Positions 24,689-33,021 of a DNA stretch of 64,000 nt are shown piece by piece. The position numbers were made by a program, and so were the translations under genes. The notes beneath the pieces are model-generated. The model searched no databases. It had not been told where the DNA came from and was given only the letters and a program-made list of their open reading frames with translations. This DNA comes from Caenimonas sedimenti. Lineage in GTDB: Bacteria; Pseudomonadota; Gammaproteobacteria; Burkholderiales; Burkholderiaceae_C. Numbering within the stretch: position 1 is the stretch's first letter; each line of letters begins with the position of its first letter. Where the stretch lies: contig NZ_VOBQ01000009.1 of the NCBI RefSeq assembly GCF_007833165.1, forward strand, positions 124,001 through 188,000, given 5' to 3'.

Positions 24689-25456
24689 ATGAGCGAGACT
24701 GTGTCTTCAGCCCCGCAGCTGACCGTCATGACGGTCAATATCCACAAGGGTTTCACCAGCTTCAACCGCAAATTCATCCTGCCGGAACTGCGCGACGCGG
24801 TCCGCAAGGTCGGAGCCGACGTCGTGTTCCTGCAGGAGGTCCTGGGCACGCACGACGACCACGGCAAGAAGATCGAGGACTGGCCGGACGCGCCCCACTA
24901 CGAGTTCCTGGCCGACAGCATCTGGCCGCAGTTCGCGTACGGTCGCAACATGGTCTATCCCAAGGGCCACCACGGCAATGCCGTGATGTCCAAGTTCCCG
25001 ATCGTCGGGCACCAGAACCACGACGTGTCGATCGCCGGGCCGGAAAAGCGCGGCCTGCTCCATTGCGTGGTGCGCGTGCCCGGGCACACGCAGGACGTGC
25101 ATGTGATCTGCGTGCACCTGGGCCTGGCCGAGAACCACCGGCAACAGCAGCTGGACCTGCTGTGCAAGATCACCCATTCCGAGATGCCACCGGAGGCGCC
25201 GCTGATCGTCGCCGGCGACTTCAACGACTGGCGCAAGCGCGCGCACGACATCCTCTGGCGCGAGGCCGGGCTCAGGGAGATCTTCGTCACCGCCTATGGC
25301 GAATCGGCCAAGACCTTCCCCGCGATCTTCCCGGTGCTGTCGCTGGACCGCATCTACGTGCGCAACTGCTCGGTGCACCTGCCGGTGGTGCTGCCGCGCC
25401 GCCCATGGGCCCACCTGTCCGACCATGCGCCGCTGGCCGCGGAGATTCACTTATGA
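24689..25456 (+). CDS. ybhP: Endonuclease/exonuclease/phosphatase-family protein YbhP
   Basis: This 255-residue EEP-fold metal-dependent phosphoesterase has MTVNIHKGF (metal Asn), LQEVLG (Glu), a GDFNDW motif (Asp/Asn) and the C-terminal SDHAPL catalytic Asp-His. It begins the three-gene order EEP-clsB-ybhN, the same as ybhP-clsB-ybhN in E. coli, and its stop overlaps the clsB start (ATGA). A role in phospholipid metabolism is suggested by this conserved linkage, but its substrate is not established. Confidence 0.88.
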   Translation: MSETVSSAPQLTVMTVNIHKGFTSFNRKFILPELRDAVRKVGADVVFLQEVLGTHDDHGKKIEDWPDAPHYEFLADSIWPQFAYGRNMVYPKGHHGNAVMSKFPIVGHQNHDVSIAGPEKRGLLHCVVRVPGHTQDVHVICVHLGLAENHRQQQLDLLCKITHSEMPPEAPLIVAGDFNDWRKRAHDILWREAGLREIFVTAYGESAKTFPAIFPVLSLDRIYVRNCSVHLPVVLPRRPWAHLSDHAPLAAEIHL

Positions 25457-26697
25457 GCCATGGGCGCTGGATTCCTGGCAACGACATCCGGCTGCTGGAA
25501 AACGGCGAGGAGTTCTATCCGCGCGTGTTCGCCTGCATCGCCAACGCGAAGACCGAGGTGGTGCTGGAAACCTTCATCCTGTTCGAGGACAAGGTCGGGC
25601 TGCAGCTGCAGGAAGCATTGGTCGCGGCGGCCAAGCGCGGCGCCCAGGTCGACCTCACCATCGACGGCTGGGGCTCGCCCAGCCTGTCGCAGCACTACCA
25701 GCAGGTCCTGCGCGACGCCGGCGTGCGGCTGCACGTGTTCGACCCCGGCCCGCGGCCCTTCGGCTGGCGGCCGCAGTTCTTCCATCGCATGCACCGCAAG
25801 ATCGTCGTGGTGGACCGCGAGGTCGCCTTCGTCGGCGGCATCAACTATTCGGCCGACCACCTGGGCGATTTCGGACCCGAGGCCAAGCAGGACTACGCGG
25901 TGGAGATCCGGGGCCCCCTGGTGGCCGAGATCCACCGCTTCGTCCACACCTCGCTGGCCCAGGGCCAGCGCTACATGCGCCAGCACCGTCAGTGGTGGCG
26001 CTGGCGCAAGCAGTTGCGCACCACGCCCGCCGCGCTGCCCGCCGCCGGCGGCGCCGACGCGCTGTTCGCCGTGCGCGACAACAACTCGCACGTCAACGAC
26101 ATCGAGCGCCACTACCGCATCGCGATCCGCGCGGCGAAGAAGCGCATCGTGATCGCCAACGCATACTTCTTCCCCGGCTACCGGCTGATGAAAGAGCTGC
26201 GCCGCGCCGCGCGGCGTGGGGTCGACGTGCGGCTGATCCTGCAGGGCCAGCCCGACATGGCCTTCGTGAAGACGGCGGCCATGATGCTTTACCACCACCT
26301 GCTGAAGTCGGACGTGCGCATCTACGAATACTGCGACCGCCCGCTGCACGGCAAGGTCGCGCTGATGGACGACGAGTGGTCCACCGTGGGCTCCAGCAAC
26401 CTCGACCCCATGAGCCTGGCGCTGAACCTCGAGGCCAACGTCGTGATCCGCGACCGGGCCTTCAACGCGCTGCTGTCGGAGCGCCTCGACAAGCTGATGT
26501 GCCACAGCTGCAACCAGGTCACCCTGGAAGGCATGGGCGAGCTGAAGGGCTGGTCGCTGGTGCACAGCTTCCTGGCCTACCACTTCACGCGCCGTTACCC
26601 GCAGATCGCGAGCTGGCTGCCGAGCCGGCTGCCCCGCCTGTTGCCGGCGTCCCTGATCCCGGCATTCGCGACCCCCAAGGACGATCGTGATCCGTGA
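25453..26697 (+). CDS. clsB: Cardiolipin synthase B
   Basis: This 414-residue phospholipase D-superfamily enzyme makes cardiolipin at the inner membrane from phosphatidylglycerol or similar lipids. The first HKD motif is [19 protein letters not shown] and the second is [22 protein letters not shown]. No N-terminal membrane segments are seen, which matches ClsB rather than ClsA. It is coupled to ybhP by a 4-bp overlap and to ybhN by an 11-bp overlap. The ATG at 25453 is the natural start after ybhP. Confidence 0.93.
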   Translation: MSHGRWIPGNDIRLLENGEEFYPRVFACIANAKTEVVLETFILFEDKVGLQLQEALVAAAKRGAQVDLTIDGWGSPSLSQHYQQVLRDAGVRLHVFDPGPRPFGWRPQFFHRMHRKIVVVDREVAFVGGINYSADHLGDFGPEAKQDYAVEIRGPLVAEIHRFVHTSLAQGQRYMRQHRQWWRWRKQLRTTPAALPAAGGADALFAVRDNNSHVNDIERHYRIAIRAAKKRIVIANAYFFPGYRLMKELRRAARRGVDVRLILQGQPDMAFVKTAAMMLYHHLLKSDVRIYEYCDRPLHGKVALMDDEWSTVGSSNLDPMSLALNLEANVVIRDRAFNALLSERLDKLMCHSCNQVTLEGMGELKGWSLVHSFLAYHFTRRYPQIASWLPSRLPRLLPASLIPAFATPKDDRDP

Positions 26698-27637
26698 CAA
26701 GCCCTGGTGGCCCTGGCTGAAGCGCGCGCTGACGTTCGCCTTCTTCGCACTGGTCATCGGGCTGCTGGTCAAGTACGCGCGGGGGGTCGACTGGGGCGAC
26801 GTCAAGGAGAGCCTGCTCGCCTTGCCGCGCCACGTGCTGTGGGAGGCGGCCGCCCTGTGCGCCTGCAGCCACCTGCTGTACAGCTGCTTCGACCTGGTCG
26901 GGCGGCGCTACACCGGCCACCGTCTTCGGGTTCCGCAGGTGATGCAGGTCAACTTCATCAGCTACGCCTTCAACCTCAACATGGGTTCGCTGGTCGGCGG
27001 CGTCGCCTTCCGCTTCCGCATGTATTCGCGGCTGGGCCTGGCCACGGCCACCATCACGCGCGTGCTCACGCTGAGCATGCTCACGAACTGGCTGGGCTAT
27101 CTGCTGCTGGCCGGCATCGTCTTCACCGTGGCACCGCTCGCCTTGCCGCCGGACTGGAAGCTCGACAGCGAAGGCCTGCAGTTGCTGGGCATCGTTCTGC
27201 TGGCCCTGGCGCTCACCTACCTGCTGCTGTGCGGCTGGTCGAAGAAGCGCAGCTGGACGCTGCGCGGCCACGAACTGCTGTTGCCCCGGCCGACCATGGC
27301 CATCGTGCAATTGGCGATGTCGTGCGCCAACTGGATGATCATGGCCGGCGCGGTTCATGTCCTGCTGCAAGGCAAGGTGCCTTACAGCGACGTGCTGAGC
27401 GTGTTGCTGGTGGCCGCAGTCGCTGGGGTCATCACGCATGTGCCGGCTGGCCTGGGTGTGCTGGAAGCGGTGTTCGTGGCGCTGCTGTCGCACCGCGTGC
27501 CCGATGCCCAGTTGCTGGCGGCGCTGCTGGGCTACCGCGCGCTCTACTACATCGGCCCCTTGCTCGCGGCGGCCGTGATGTATCTCAGTGTCGAGTTGCG
27601 TGCACGCAAACAACTGCCCGTGCCGCAGCGCCCCTAA
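26687..27637 (+). CDS. ybhN: YbhN-like integral membrane protein (lysylphosphatidylglycerol synthase TM family)
   Basis: This 316-residue protein has about eight membrane helices of the UPF0104/LPG-synthase transmembrane type: INFISYAFNLNMGSLVGGVAFRFRMYSRLGL-like core and HVPAGLGVLEAVFVALL. It lacks the catalytic domain of MprF. The start is GTG at 26687, within the clsB 3' end. In E. coli the equivalent gene is also downstream of clsB; a lipid transfer or flipping role is often proposed but not proven. Confidence 0.88.
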   Translation: MIRDKPWWPWLKRALTFAFFALVIGLLVKYARGVDWGDVKESLLALPRHVLWEAAALCACSHLLYSCFDLVGRRYTGHRLRVPQVMQVNFISYAFNLNMGSLVGGVAFRFRMYSRLGLATATITRVLTLSMLTNWLGYLLLAGIVFTVAPLALPPDWKLDSEGLQLLGIVLLALALTYLLLCGWSKKRSWTLRGHELLLPRPTMAIVQLAMSCANWMIMAGAVHVLLQGKVPYSDVLSVLLVAAVAGVITHVPAGLGVLEAVFVALLSHRVPDAQLLAALLGYRALYYIGPLLAAAVMYLSVELRARKQLPVPQRP

Positions 27638-27664
27638 GTGAGTGCAAACAGCTCACAATCGCCC

Positions 27665-28354
27665 ATGGAAGCAAAACTGCAAGGCCCGATCGATCTCGCA
27701 GGCTTCCGCGATGAAGCCACGCATCTGCTCGCGCGTCAGGTTCGGCCGGAAGAAGTCGTGTGGAGCCTGCATCCGGTGGCGGGTGACCAGTACCTGCAGC
27801 CGGCACTGGCCTCGGCCAGCCGCCCACGCAATGTCGCGCGGGCCGCCACCGCGATCGTCCCGGCCTCTTTCCTGCGGCTGTCCGAGTTCGTGGTCTTGCA
27901 CCAGGACCCCGAGCGCTTCGCCCTGCTCTACCGCCTGCTCTGGCGGCTGGTGCACGAGCCCGGCCTGCGCAACGATGCCGCCGACCCCGACATGCTGCAT
28001 GCCCAGCACATGGCGCATGCGGTGCGGCGCGACGTGCACAAGATGAAGTCGAACCTGCGCTTCATCGCGCTCGCGCCGGATGAGCAAGGCGAATGCCTGC
28101 AGGTCGCCTGGTACGAGCCCACGCACCATGTGGTCGAGACCGTGGCGCCCTGGTACGCCAAGCGCAGCGTGGCGGCCCACTGGGCCATCTTCACGCCGGA
28201 GCGCAGCGTGCGCTGCGACGCCGGCCAGTTGATTTACGCGCCGGGCATCCCCGCCGCCCGCGCGCCCGGCGAGATGGCACCCGATGCCTTGTGGCAGGAC
28301 TGGTTCGACACCTTGTTCCGGCCGCAGCAGGTGGTGCCCGCGTCCGGTGCCTGA
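27665..28354 (+). CDS. TIGR03915-family DNA metabolism protein (DUF4130)
   Basis: This 229-residue protein belongs to the DUF4130/TIGR03915 family, which is almost always linked or fused to the UdgX uracil-DNA glycosylase relative. Recognisable parts are PERFALLYRLLWRLVHEPGLRNDAADPDMLHAQHMAHAVRRDVHKMKSNLRF and APWYAKRSVAAHWAIFTPERSVRCD. Its activity is not known. The ATG at 27665 was chosen; an in-frame GTG directly after the ybhN stop (27638) would add nine residues. Its stop overlaps the udgX start by 8 bp. Confidence 0.85.
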   Translation: MEAKLQGPIDLAGFRDEATHLLARQVRPEEVVWSLHPVAGDQYLQPALASASRPRNVARAATAIVPASFLRLSEFVVLHQDPERFALLYRLLWRLVHEPGLRNDAADPDMLHAQHMAHAVRRDVHKMKSNLRFIALAPDEQGECLQVAWYEPTHHVVETVAPWYAKRSVAAHWAIFTPERSVRCDAGQLIYAPGIPAARAPGEMAPDALWQDWFDTLFRPQQVVPASGA

Positions 28355-28970
28355 CGGACGGCCCGCGCCGGCACCGGTGCGGGTGGCCTCGCTCGCGGAA
28401 CTGAAGGCCGCCACCATGGCGTGCCGCGAATGCCCCATCGGCGAGTTCGCCACCCAGTCGGTCACGGGCGAAGGCAAGCTCAAGCCGAAGCTGATGCTGG
28501 TGGGCGAGCAGCCGGGCGACAAGGAAGACCTCGAAGGCCATCCCTTCGTCGGACCCGCCGGCAAGCTCCTGGCGCGCGCGCTCGAAGCGGCCGGGATTCC
28601 GCAGGCCCAGACCTTCGTCTCCAACGCGGTGAAGCATTTCAAGTTCGAGCTGCGCGGCAAGCGCCGCATCCACAAGAGCCCGGCGGTGCGCGAGATCGCG
28701 GCCTGCCATCACTGGCTGGAAGACGAGATCGCCCTGGTGCAGCCGAAGGCGCTGGTGGCGCTCGGGTCGACGGCCGCGCGCTCGCTGCTGGGGCGCCCGG
28801 TGCCGGTCATGGCGGAGCGCGGCCACTGGCTCCCGCGGCCGGACGGCCGCGAGGTGCTGGTGACGCTGCACCCGTCAGCGCTGCTGCGCGTCGATCCCGA
28901 GTCGCGCGACGCGGCGTTCCATCCGTTCGTCGCGGACCTGCGGCAGGCAAAGCGGCTGTTCCGCCGCTGA
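28347..28970 (+). CDS. udgX: UdgX-type uracil-DNA-binding protein/glycosylase
   Basis: This 207-residue iron-sulfur uracil-DNA glycosylase superfamily member excises uracil and stays covalently attached to the DNA. The active site GEQPGDKED and the UdgX-specific KRRIHKSP loop are both present; the histidine is residue 109 from this start, the same number as the reactive His of the mycobacterial protein. CRECP supplies two of the cluster cysteines. The start is a GTG inside the end of the TIGR03915 gene. The radical-SAM partner usually found with this pair (TIGR03916) is not in this window. Confidence 0.92.
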   Translation: MPDGRPAPAPVRVASLAELKAATMACRECPIGEFATQSVTGEGKLKPKLMLVGEQPGDKEDLEGHPFVGPAGKLLARALEAAGIPQAQTFVSNAVKHFKFELRGKRRIHKSPAVREIAACHHWLEDEIALVQPKALVALGSTAARSLLGRPVPVMAERGHWLPRPDGREVLVTLHPSALLRVDPESRDAAFHPFVADLRQAKRLFRR

Positions 28971-29261
28971 GGTGCGCGGGAGGTCCGCGCAGGCGGCGGC
29001 CGGCGGCGGATTCATGGATTGCTCGATGATGGCCGGGCGGCGCAGCCGGAGCTCGGCGCCCTCCGTGCCTTGCAGGCCGATGCCCCCTTGCGGCGGCCCC
29101 GCCTGCGCGCCCTGGCCGCCCTGCGCACCGGCCATCGCGGGCCGGCCTTCGAACATGGCGCCCGCGCCCGTGCTCTGGCCCGCGGCTTCGAACGCGAGCA
29201 GGGCCAGTGCCACGATCGCGGCGACGCCTAGCCAGTGGGTGGGGTGGTGCTTGATGCGCAT
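28875..29261 (-). CDS. Exported hypothetical protein overlapping the udgX 3' end
   Basis: This is a predicted 128-residue protein with an N-terminal hydrophobic signal (HWLGVAAIVALALLAFEAAGQ) followed by a Gly/Gln/Ala-rich chain. A good AGGAG site lies 7 bp before the ATG at 29261. The last 32 codons are antisense to the end of udgX, so the true stop could be real but the C-terminal sequence is constrained by that gene. No family is recognised. It is divergent from minC. Confidence 0.5.
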   Translation of the reverse strand: MRIKHHPTHWLGVAAIVALALLAFEAAGQSTGAGAMFEGRPAMAGAQGGQGAQAGPPQGGIGLQGTEGAELRLRRPAIIEQSMNPPPAAACADLPRTSAAEQPLCLPQVRDERMERRVARLGIDAQQR

Positions 29262-29411
29262 GGCGGACTCCTGGGGACTGCGGACAGTGTCGGTCCGGCG
29301 CGCGGCCCCGCCCAGGCGGCGGGGTGCCACAACCCGCGTAGGAAGATGGAGACAACCCGGTAACACCTCGCTGCTACACTGCGCCGCTTTCGCTGTGCCA
29401 CCGCTGTACCG

Positions 29412-30134
29412 ATGACGGTTTCCCTCGCGGGCCGCGCGCCCGCCACGTTCGAACTCAAGAGCGCGAACCTGCCGCTGCTGGCCTTGTTGCTGAAGACGGC
29501 CGACCTGGGCCAGCTGGCGCAGGAAATGCAGGTGCGTTTCGGCGACATGCCCGATTTTTTCGACCACGATCCGCTGGTGATCGATCTGGCGCCGTTGCCG
29601 GCCGAGGCGATGGTGGACTTCGATGCGCTGCTCGAGGTGCTCAAGCCCTACCGTGTGGTGCCGGTCGCGGTGAAGGGCGGCAATGCGGGGCAATTGCGGG
29701 CGGCTCAGGAAGCAGGGCTGGCCTTGTCGCAGGAGGCTGACGTTGTCGCCGCGCGCGCCCCCGCCCCCGCCCTCCCCCAGGGGGGGAGGGAGGAAGTCAA
29801 CCCGTCCGCGCTCGTGATCGAGAAGCCATTGCGCTCCGGCCAGCAGGCTTATGCGCGCGGCCGCGACCTGGTGGTCCTGGCCATGGTGAACGCCGGCGCC
29901 GAAGTCATCGCCGACGGCCACATCCACGTTTACGCACCGCTGCGCGGCAAGGCCATCGCCGGCGCGCGCGGCAACACCGAAGCACGCATCTTCACGCAGT
30001 GCCTCGAACCCGAGCTGGTGTCCATCGCCGGCATCTACCGCAGCTTCGAGGAGCCGCTGCCGGCGGACCTGCAGGGCCGGCCCAAGCAGATCCGCCTCGA
30101 AGGCAGCAAGCTCCGCATCCAGGGAATCCCATGA
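29412..30134 (+). CDS. minC: Septum-site inhibitor MinC
   Basis: This 240-residue MinC blocks FtsZ assembly away from midcell. The N-terminal FtsZ-binding domain covers about 1-105 and the C-terminal beta-helix domain, which binds MinD, starts at about SALVIEKPLRSGQQAYARGRDLVVL. It ends with the expected EARIFTQCLEPELVSIAGIY and KQIRLEGSKLRIQ segments. The linker (about residues 115-135) contains a GC palindrome that looks inserted. It overlaps minD by 4 bp (ATGA), making a minCDE operon. Confidence 0.95.
   Translation: MTVSLAGRAPATFELKSANLPLLALLLKTADLGQLAQEMQVRFGDMPDFFDHDPLVIDLAPLPAEAMVDFDALLEVLKPYRVVPVAVKGGNAGQLRAAQEAGLALSQEADVVAARAPAPALPQGGREEVNPSALVIEKPLRSGQQAYARGRDLVVLAMVNAGAEVIADGHIHVYAPLRGKAIAGARGNTEARIFTQCLEPELVSIAGIYRSFEEPLPADLQGRPKQIRLEGSKLRIQGIP
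29771..29789. repeat. GC-rich palindrome inside the minC linker
   Basis: CCTCCCCC-AGG-GGGGGAGG sits in the sequence coding for the flexible linker between the two MinC domains. It follows a CCCCCGCCC run. It has the look of a short REP-type unit tolerated in a linker. Confidence 0.7.
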
Positions 30135-30946
30135 GCAAGATCATCGTCGTCACGTCCGGCAAGGGCGGGGTCGGCAAGACCACCACCAGCGCCAGTTTCG
30201 CCAGCGGCCTCGCGCTGCGCGGCCACAAGACCGCCGTCATCGACTTCGATGTCGGCCTGCGCAACCTCGACCTCATCATGGGCTGCGAGCGCCGCGTGGT
30301 CTACGACTTCGTCAACGTGATCCACGGCGAGGCCACGCTGAACCAGGCCCTCATCAAGGACAAGCACAACGAGCACCTGCACGTGCTGGCGGCCTCGCAG
30401 ACGCGCGACAAGGAGGCCCTGTCGAAGGACGGCGTGCAGAAGGTGCTGGACGACCTGGCGGCCATGGGCTTCGAGTACATCGTGTGCGATTCGCCGGCCG
30501 GCATCGAAACCGGCGCGCTGATGGCCATGCACTTCGCCGACGAGGCGCTGGTGGTGACCAATCCCGAGGTGTCCTCGGTGCGCGACTCCGACCGCATCCT
30601 GGGCATGCTGTCGTCGAAGACGAGGCGCGCGATCGAGGGCAAGGAGCCGATCAAGGAGCACCTGCTCATCACGCGCTACAACCCGAGCCGGGTCGACCAG
30701 GGCCAGATGCTGTCGCTGGAGGACATCCAGGACATCCTGCGCATTCCGCTGATCGGCGTCATCCCGGAAAGCGAATCGGTGCTGCAGGCCAGCAACCAGG
30801 GCCTGCCCGCCGTGCACCTGAAGGGCACCGACGTCTCCGAGGCTTACCAGGACGTCGTGGCGCGCTTTCTCGGCGAGGACAAGCCGCTGCGCTTCATCGA
30901 CGCGCAGAAGGCGGGGTTCTTCAAGCGCATTTTCGGAAGGGGCTGA
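30131..30946 (+). CDS. minD: Septum-site determining ATPase MinD
   Basis: This 271-residue membrane-associated ATPase recruits MinC and oscillates with MinE. It has the deviant Walker A SGKGGVGKTTTSA at residues 9-21, DFDVGLRNLD (switch), CDSPAGIETGA (Walker B/switch II) and a C-terminal amphipathic helix (AGFFKRIFGRG) for membrane binding. Length and motifs are standard. It starts inside the minC stop and is followed by minE after 3 bp. Confidence 0.97.
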   Translation: MSKIIVVTSGKGGVGKTTTSASFASGLALRGHKTAVIDFDVGLRNLDLIMGCERRVVYDFVNVIHGEATLNQALIKDKHNEHLHVLAASQTRDKEALSKDGVQKVLDDLAAMGFEYIVCDSPAGIETGALMAMHFADEALVVTNPEVSSVRDSDRILGMLSSKTRRAIEGKEPIKEHLLITRYNPSRVDQGQMLSLEDIQDILRIPLIGVIPESESVLQASNQGLPAVHLKGTDVSEAYQDVVARFLGEDKPLRFIDAQKAGFFKRIFGRG

Positions 30947-30949
30947 GCC

Positions 30950-31213
30950 GTGTCCCTGCTTTCCTTCCTGCTCGGCGAGAAGAAGAAGACCGCCAGCGTC
31001 GCCAAGGAGCGGCTGCAGATCATCCTGGCGCACGAGCGCAGCGGCCGCAACCCCGGCCAGCCCGACTACCTGCCCGCGCTGCAGCGCGACCTGGTCGCCG
31101 TGATCGGCAAGTACGTGAAGATCGACCCGCAGGACATCAAGGTGCACCTGGAGCGCCAGGACAACTTCGACGTGCTGGAAGTGAAGATCGAGCTGCCCGA
31201 GGTGGCACGCTAG
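30950..31213 (+). CDS. minE: Topological specificity factor MinE
   Basis: This 87-residue MinE has an N-terminal membrane/MinD-binding segment ([30 protein letters not shown]) and a C-terminal dimerisation domain ([28 protein letters not shown]). The start is GTG at 30950. The reading frame ends GAG-GTG-GCA-CGC-TAG. The 13 bases ending in that TA are repeated at 31369-31381, where they are followed by A, so the pre-insertion gene would have ended CGC-TAA. The inserted element thus left the protein unchanged. Confidence 0.96.
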   Translation: MSLLSFLLGEKKKTASVAKERLQIILAHERSGRNPGQPDYLPALQRDLVAVIGKYVKIDPQDIKVHLERQDNFDVLEVKIELPEVAR

Positions 31214-31381
31214 ATGGTTTCACTTGGAAAAGCTCGCTGCGCGACTTTTCCAAGTGGTTGATCAGTGCAAGGAAGCCCGGCAAAGCCGGTTCTTCCTCGC
31301 AAGGGGGACGTCGCTGCACGATGTTCCGCGCCATCCACGGGCCGCTGCGCGGAGCAGAACTCAAGCCAAGGTGGCACGCTA
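31200..31381 (+). mobile_element. Two-hairpin element, copy B, with 13-bp flanking direct repeat, inserted at the minE stop
   Basis: Direct repeats AGGTGGCACGCTA at 31200-31212 and 31369-31381 bracket 156 bp (31213-31368). The inside begins with a stem CACTTGGAAAAG / CTTTTCCAAGTG (31221-31256, loop TGC) and GTTGATCAG (31257-31265). A second stem GGAAG.CCGGC / GCCGG.CTTCC (31271-31295) runs into TTCTTCCTCGC. This order matches copy A at 1366-1473. The perfect flanking repeat is the expected mark of insertion with target duplication. No protein-coding capacity is seen, so any transposase must act in trans. Confidence 0.65.
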
Positions 31382-31393
31382 ACATTTCGTTTC

Positions 31394-31422
31394 TTGACGG
31401 CCGGGCTGGTCGGCGCGATAAC
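31394..31422 (+). promoter_or_regulatory. Sigma-70-type promoter for the SRPBCC gene
   Basis: TTGACG (31394-31399), a 17-bp spacer and GATAAC (31417-31422). The expected transcript start is about 31429, exactly the ATG of the next gene. Confidence 0.6.
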
Positions 31423-31428
31423 CGCACG

Positions 31429-31911
31429 ATGAGCCCTCCCGTGATGGTGCGCGTGGCGCACCGCTACAGCGCGCCCGCGGAGCGCGTGTTCGACGCCTGG
31501 CTGACGCCCTCGCAGGCCTCCCGGTTCCTCTTCGCCACCCGCACCGGCAACGTGATGCAGTGCGAGATCAACCCGGTCGTGGGCGGCGGCTTCGTCGTCA
31601 CCGACCGCCGGCCGCTGGCCGACGGCGACGAGAGCGTGTTCGACGTCGTGCATCGCGGCAACTACGTCACCATCGAGCGGCCCCGGCTCATCGTGTTCGA
31701 TTTCCTGGTGGCCTCCTATTCGGACGAAACCACGCGGGTGCGGCTGGACTTTGCGGCGCAGGGCGCCAACGCCAGCGAGCTGACGCTCACCCACGAACTA
31801 GGCGACCACAACGAAGCCCAGGCCATGGAAGACGCCACGCGCAAGGGCTGGGCACAGATGCTGGCCAACCTGGAGCGCGAGCTGTTCCCCAAGCGGGTCG
31901 GCTTCCTCTAG
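31429..31911 (+). CDS. SRPBCC/AHSA1-domain protein
   Basis: This 160-residue START-like (SRPBCC, activator-of-Hsp90-homologue type) protein begins VRVAHRYSAPAERVFDAWLTPSQASRFLFATRTGN. It continues with the characteristic Gly-rich GGGFVVTDRRP and ends RKGWAQMLANLERELF. These proteins bind small hydrophobic ligands; many are uncharacterised and often sit beside ArsR regulators, which is not the case here. There is no room for a ribosome binding site if transcription starts at the predicted position, suggesting a leaderless message. Confidence 0.87.
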   Translation: MSPPVMVRVAHRYSAPAERVFDAWLTPSQASRFLFATRTGNVMQCEINPVVGGGFVVTDRRPLADGDESVFDVVHRGNYVTIERPRLIVFDFLVASYSDETTRVRLDFAAQGANASELTLTHELGDHNEAQAMEDATRKGWAQMLANLERELFPKRVGFL

Positions 31912-32097
31912 TCTCTGCTGTTTCCATCCGCGAAACACTGCATCCCGAAAACGCGCGCTTGTCGGCGCGTCTTTCCTTCCCATCTGCCATGCATCGATGA
32001 GCCGACCCAAGACTCACCGAGGCTGGACAGACGGGCGACGAGCGCGGCCCGCCATGCCCGGATTCAAAGCAACCGCTCGATGGAAAGAAACCTGATC

Positions 32098-32460
32098 ATG
32101 AACCGCCACATCGCCGCCGCCTTTGTCGTCGCCGCTGCCGCCTTCGCCGGCAGCGCCTTCGCTGAAACTCCCACCGTGGTGAAGGACGACTTCGTCTCCA
32201 CCGCCAGCCGCGCGCAGGTGAATGCCGAACTCGTGGCCTTCAAGCAGGCCGGCGTGAACCCCTGGTCCACCCAGTACAACCCGCTGCGCTTCGTGCAGGG
32301 CACCAGGACGCGCGCCCAAGTGGTTGGCGAATACCTCGCCAGCCGCGACCAGGTGGCCGCCCTGACCGGTGAAGACAGCGGCAGCACCTGGTTGGCCCAG
32401 GCTGCACCGCGGAACGCTTTCGGCGACACCCTGGCCGGTCTGCCTGTCAGTACCAGGTAA
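32098..32460 (+). CDS. DUF4148-family exported protein
   Basis: This 120-residue protein has a strong signal peptide (MNRHIAAAFVVAAAAFAGSAFA, cleavage before ETPT). The Burkholderiales DUF4148 pattern follows, SRAQVNAELVAFKQAGVNPWSTQYNPLRF, with RTRAQVVGEYLASRDQVAALTGEDSGS repeating it. The second unit echoes the first (TRAQV), as usual in the family. The function is unknown. An upstream ATG at 32080 would add six residues, but 32098 gives a proper signal-peptide start. Confidence 0.82.
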   Translation: MNRHIAAAFVVAAAAFAGSAFAETPTVVKDDFVSTASRAQVNAELVAFKQAGVNPWSTQYNPLRFVQGTRTRAQVVGEYLASRDQVAALTGEDSGSTWLAQAAPRNAFGDTLAGLPVSTR

Positions 32461-32574
32461 GAAGCCAGGCAAGCGCCCTCTTTAGAGGCAGCTCCCGACG
32501 GAAGGCGTTGCGCACAAGCCGCAATGTCGTCCGTTGGACAGCGCGGGCGGCGCAAAACGCCTCAAAATGCTGCA

Positions 32575-32799
32575 ATGCACACGCCCGCAGCCGACACGTT
32601 CGATCCCGGCCACGTAGTGGAAGCCAAACTGGCTCCCCACGCACTGCTGGATTTCGATCCCATGCTGCGCCGCCTGCTGGGTGGGCACCAGCTGTTCGTG
32701 AAGCAGGCCGACGGCCGCTGGCGGCCGCGCGGCTGCTCGCTGGGCTTGGCGCAGTGCTTCGACTACGCCGACCTGCTCGGCCCGGCCCCGCAGGGCTGA
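32575..32799 (+). CDS. Small hypothetical protein
   Basis: This is a predicted 74-residue protein (MHTPAADTFDPGHVVEAKLAP) ending in CSLGLAQCFDYADLLGPAP. No signal peptide or recognised domain is seen; the two cysteines are eight residues apart. Its stop lies one base from the stop of the oppositely oriented small gene at 32800. The frame has normal high-GC codon use, which supports it modestly. Confidence 0.5.
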   Translation: MHTPAADTFDPGHVVEAKLAPHALLDFDPMLRRLLGGHQLFVKQADGRWRPRGCSLGLAQCFDYADLLGPAPQG

Positions 32800-33021
32800 T
32801 CAGCGCGGTCCGGCCTTGTTGCCCTGGTTCGGGGCACCGCGCCTGGCTTGCGACTGGTTGTTGCCGATCTGGCTTTCCCGGTCATGCCGGCTCAGCGGCG
32901 TGCGCTGGCCCTCGTTCTTCTGCGTGGGCTTCTGCTGACCCTGCTTGTTGAAGTCGTTCTCGACCTTGCCGCTCAACGCGGCCTGCTTGTCCTGGGCTTG
33001 GTTCTTGTACTGGTGGGTCAT
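32800..33021 (-). CDS. Small hydrophilic, Gln/Asn-rich protein coupled to the SDR gene
   Basis: This 73-residue polar protein (MTHQYKNQAQDKQAALSGKV) has many Gln, Asn, Lys and Arg residues and no hydrophobic core, so it is probably disordered. Its start overlaps the SDR stop by one base (the TCAT/ATGA arrangement), implying translational coupling. No family is recognised. Low-complexity stress-related proteins of this size exist in Burkholderiales, but a role is only a guess. Confidence 0.6.
   Translation of the reverse strand: MTHQYKNQAQDKQAALSGKVENDFNKQGQQKPTQKNEGQRTPLSRHDRESQIGNNQSQARRGAPNQGNKAGPR

Noticed and set aside
24707-25450. Long minus-strand open frame opposite ybhP
   Set aside because: It has no domain, and its composition mirrors the third-position bias of ybhP.
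29771-29789. Frameshift in minC around the GC run
   Set aside because: Both domains are in one frame and match the family at normal length, so the run is an in-frame linker change.
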